Source of the DNA: Spirochaetes bacterium GWF1_49_6
Lineage (GTDB): Bacteria; Spirochaetota; Brevinematia; Brevinematales; GWF1-51-8
Direction: 5' to 3'
DNA length: 8,134 nucleotides
NCBI GenBank assembly: GCA_001829395.1
Contig: MIBD01000073.1
Location: 1 to 8,134 of the forward strand
Shown: positions 7,135-8,134 of the stretch, one piece after another
Position numbering within the stretch: position 1 is the first letter of the stretch
Layout: each line of letters begins with the position of its first letter
The notes under the pieces: generated by a model
The model's input: only the letters and a program-made list of their open reading frames with translations
Told to the model about the DNA's origin: nothing
Database searches by the model: none
Position numbers and translations under genes: made by a program

Positions 7135-7151
7135 ATAATTACTGATATGGA
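7135..7151. other. 17-bp convergent intergenic gap
   Basis: This short AT-rich gap lies between the stop of the second kinase (TAA, 7132-7134) and the stop of rlmN (TAA on the minus strand, 7152-7154). I see no hairpin followed by a T-run in the gap or just beside it, so any terminators would have to lie inside the opposing coding regions or be Rho-dependent. Confidence 0.8.
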
Positions 7152-8134
7152 TTAAGCCTTGCCCTTCTCTATTCTTTCCTTGAGCCGGTTCAACCCCAAC
7201 TGTCCGCAGGCCGCGGCGATCTCCCGGCCTTTACCGAATCGTTCCACAAACGGTATCCCGTGCTTCCGCAGGAATCCCCTGAACAGGCGGTATTCTTCGT
7301 CGGTCGGCGGGTTGAGCGGGATAACGTCCACCGGATTATAGCGGATCAGGTTGAGATGGAACTTGATACCCGCGAGTTCGCGCTTCATCGATAGCACATC
7401 GATCTCTTCGGTATTGATACCCCCGATGAGGACGTATTCGAATGTGACGCGGCGGTCGATCTGGGTCTGGTAGTAACGTACCGCGTCGAGGACTTGCTCG
7501 ATGGAATAACTCCGCGCGACGGGCATCAGGACTTTCCGCTTCTCCTGATTGGTGCTGTTCAGCGAGACCGCGAGGCGCACCTGCAGGCCGAGGTCGGCAA
7601 ACTCGCGTATTTTGTCCGCGATCCCCGCAGTGGAGATGGTGATATGGCGTGCGCCGATATGAAACCCGCCCGAGAAATTCAGGATTTGCAGGGCTTTGAT
7701 GACATTATCGGTGTTCAGGAACGGTTCGCCCATCCCCATAAACACGATATTCGTGATCGCGCGGGATGCGGGGTCTTTTTTATATTTCTTTTTTGCGTAA
7801 CGGTCGATCAGGAGAATTTGCGAGATGATTTCCCCGACGGTCAGGCTGCGGGTAAAACCGAGGCGGCCTGTCGCGCAGAAATTACACCCGAGGGCGCACC
7901 CGATCTGAGACGATACGCATACGGTGAGCCGTTCCGGGCCGGAGGTCTCGGTCTCGTCGTCGATCTCCCCGCCCTGTAAAAGCACGCTTTCGATATAATG
8001 CCCGTCAAGGGTACGGAACAGGAACTTGACCGATTCGCCCGTGGAGTCGGTCTGTTCCTCCACCGGTTCGAGGTCGATGATGTTAAACCATTCCGTGAGC
8101 ATCGGGCGCACTGTTTTCGGCATATCGGTCATAT
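7152..8134 (-). CDS. rlmN: RlmN-type radical SAM 23S rRNA (adenine-C2) methyltransferase, 5'-truncated by window edge
   Basis: RlmN methylates C2 of A2503 in 23S rRNA, and in some bacteria A37 of certain tRNAs, using a radical SAM [4Fe-4S] cluster and a methyl-Cys intermediate. The visible part has 326 residues. The cluster motif is GCALGCNFC (Cys79, 83, 86; 7875-7898). Cys72 in TVCVSSQ sits seven residues before the first cluster Cys, where the family has a catalytic cysteine. The methyl-carrying Cys is in AAACGQLG near the C-terminus (Cys309, codon 7206-7208). MGMGEPFLN is the conserved GEP region. The first ATG inside the window (8130-8132) begins MTDMPKTVR, which aligns with the internal M-T-N-L-P-K segment of RlmN proteins. 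About 40-50 N-terminal residues, including the small accessory domain, therefore lie beyond the right edge. Cfr is a close relative that methylates C8 and gives antibiotic resistance, but the setting and motif wording favour RlmN. The gene converges on the kinase operon and is probably unrelated to it. Confidence 0.95.
   Translation of the reverse strand, partial: MTDMPKTVRPMLTEWFNIIDLEPVEEQTDSTGESVKFLFRTLDGHYIESVLLQGGEIDDETETSGPERLTVCVSSQIGCALGCNFCATGRLGFTRSLTVGEIISQILLIDRYAKKKYKKDPASRAITNIVFMGMGEPFLNTDNVIKALQILNFSGGFHIGARHITISTAGIADKIREFADLGLQVRLAVSLNSTNQEKRKVLMPVARSYSIEQVLDAVRYYQTQIDRRVTFEYVLIGGINTEEIDVLSMKRELAGIKFHLNLIRYNPVDVIPLNPPTDEEYRLFRGFLRKHGIPFVERFGKGREIAAACGQLGLNRLKERIEKGKA

Noticed and set aside
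7494..7979. Plus-strand frame (161 codons) opposite rlmN
   Set aside because: It runs across the radical SAM motif of rlmN on the other strand and shows no domain or start signal.
8130..8132. ATG as the true start of rlmN
   Set aside because: The residues MTDMPKTVR match an internal conserved segment of RlmN, so the N-terminal ~40-50 residues lie beyond the window.
7152..8134. Cfr resistance methylase instead of RlmN
   Set aside because: The families share motifs, but there are no mobile elements or resistance context, and the MTDMPK and AACGQL segments read like ordinary RlmN.

Overview
The window is about half GC and looks like a bacterial chromosome fragment. Nearly every base is coding. 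I cannot assign a species. Two-component sensor kinases, an exported TPR and glycogen-binding-like repeat protein, and an RlmN-type rRNA methylase fit a free-living bacterium. Exported proteins with repeated CBM48-like modules made me think of Spirochaetota or a related uncultivated lineage, but that is a low-confidence impression and not something the sequence proves.

Layout. Positions 1-324 (+) are the C-terminal ~107 residues of a CheY-type receiver domain, cut at its 5' end by the window edge. After 45 bp comes 370-2709 (+), an exported 779-residue protein with an N-terminal TPR region and a series of five CBM48/AMPK-like beta modules. It is followed by 2719-4497 (+), a classical membrane histidine kinase (TM, dCache-like sensor, TM, HAMP, HisKA, HATPase). 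Then comes 4507-7134 (+), a second, unrelated kinase (multi-pass membrane region, two GAF-like domains, HisKA of the H-D-x-K-N-P type, HATPase). Seventeen bp further on, converging from the other strand, is rlmN (7152-8134, -), which runs off the right edge.

The four plus-strand genes probably form one operon. The gaps are 45, 9 and 9 nt, I see no terminator between them, and the ribosome binding sites of both kinases overlap the stop codon of the gene upstream. Together they look like a signalling unit. One kinase has a periplasmic sensor, the other has membrane and cytosolic GAF sensing, there is a receiver domain with no output domain following it, and the exported repeat protein is a candidate ligand-binding or accessory component. 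The ligand, the phosphotransfer partners and the output are unknown. rlmN is a housekeeping gene and is probably functionally unrelated.

No tRNA, rRNA, CRISPR array, insertion sequence, phage gene or clear promoter was found. No stretch longer than 45 bp lacks a gene.
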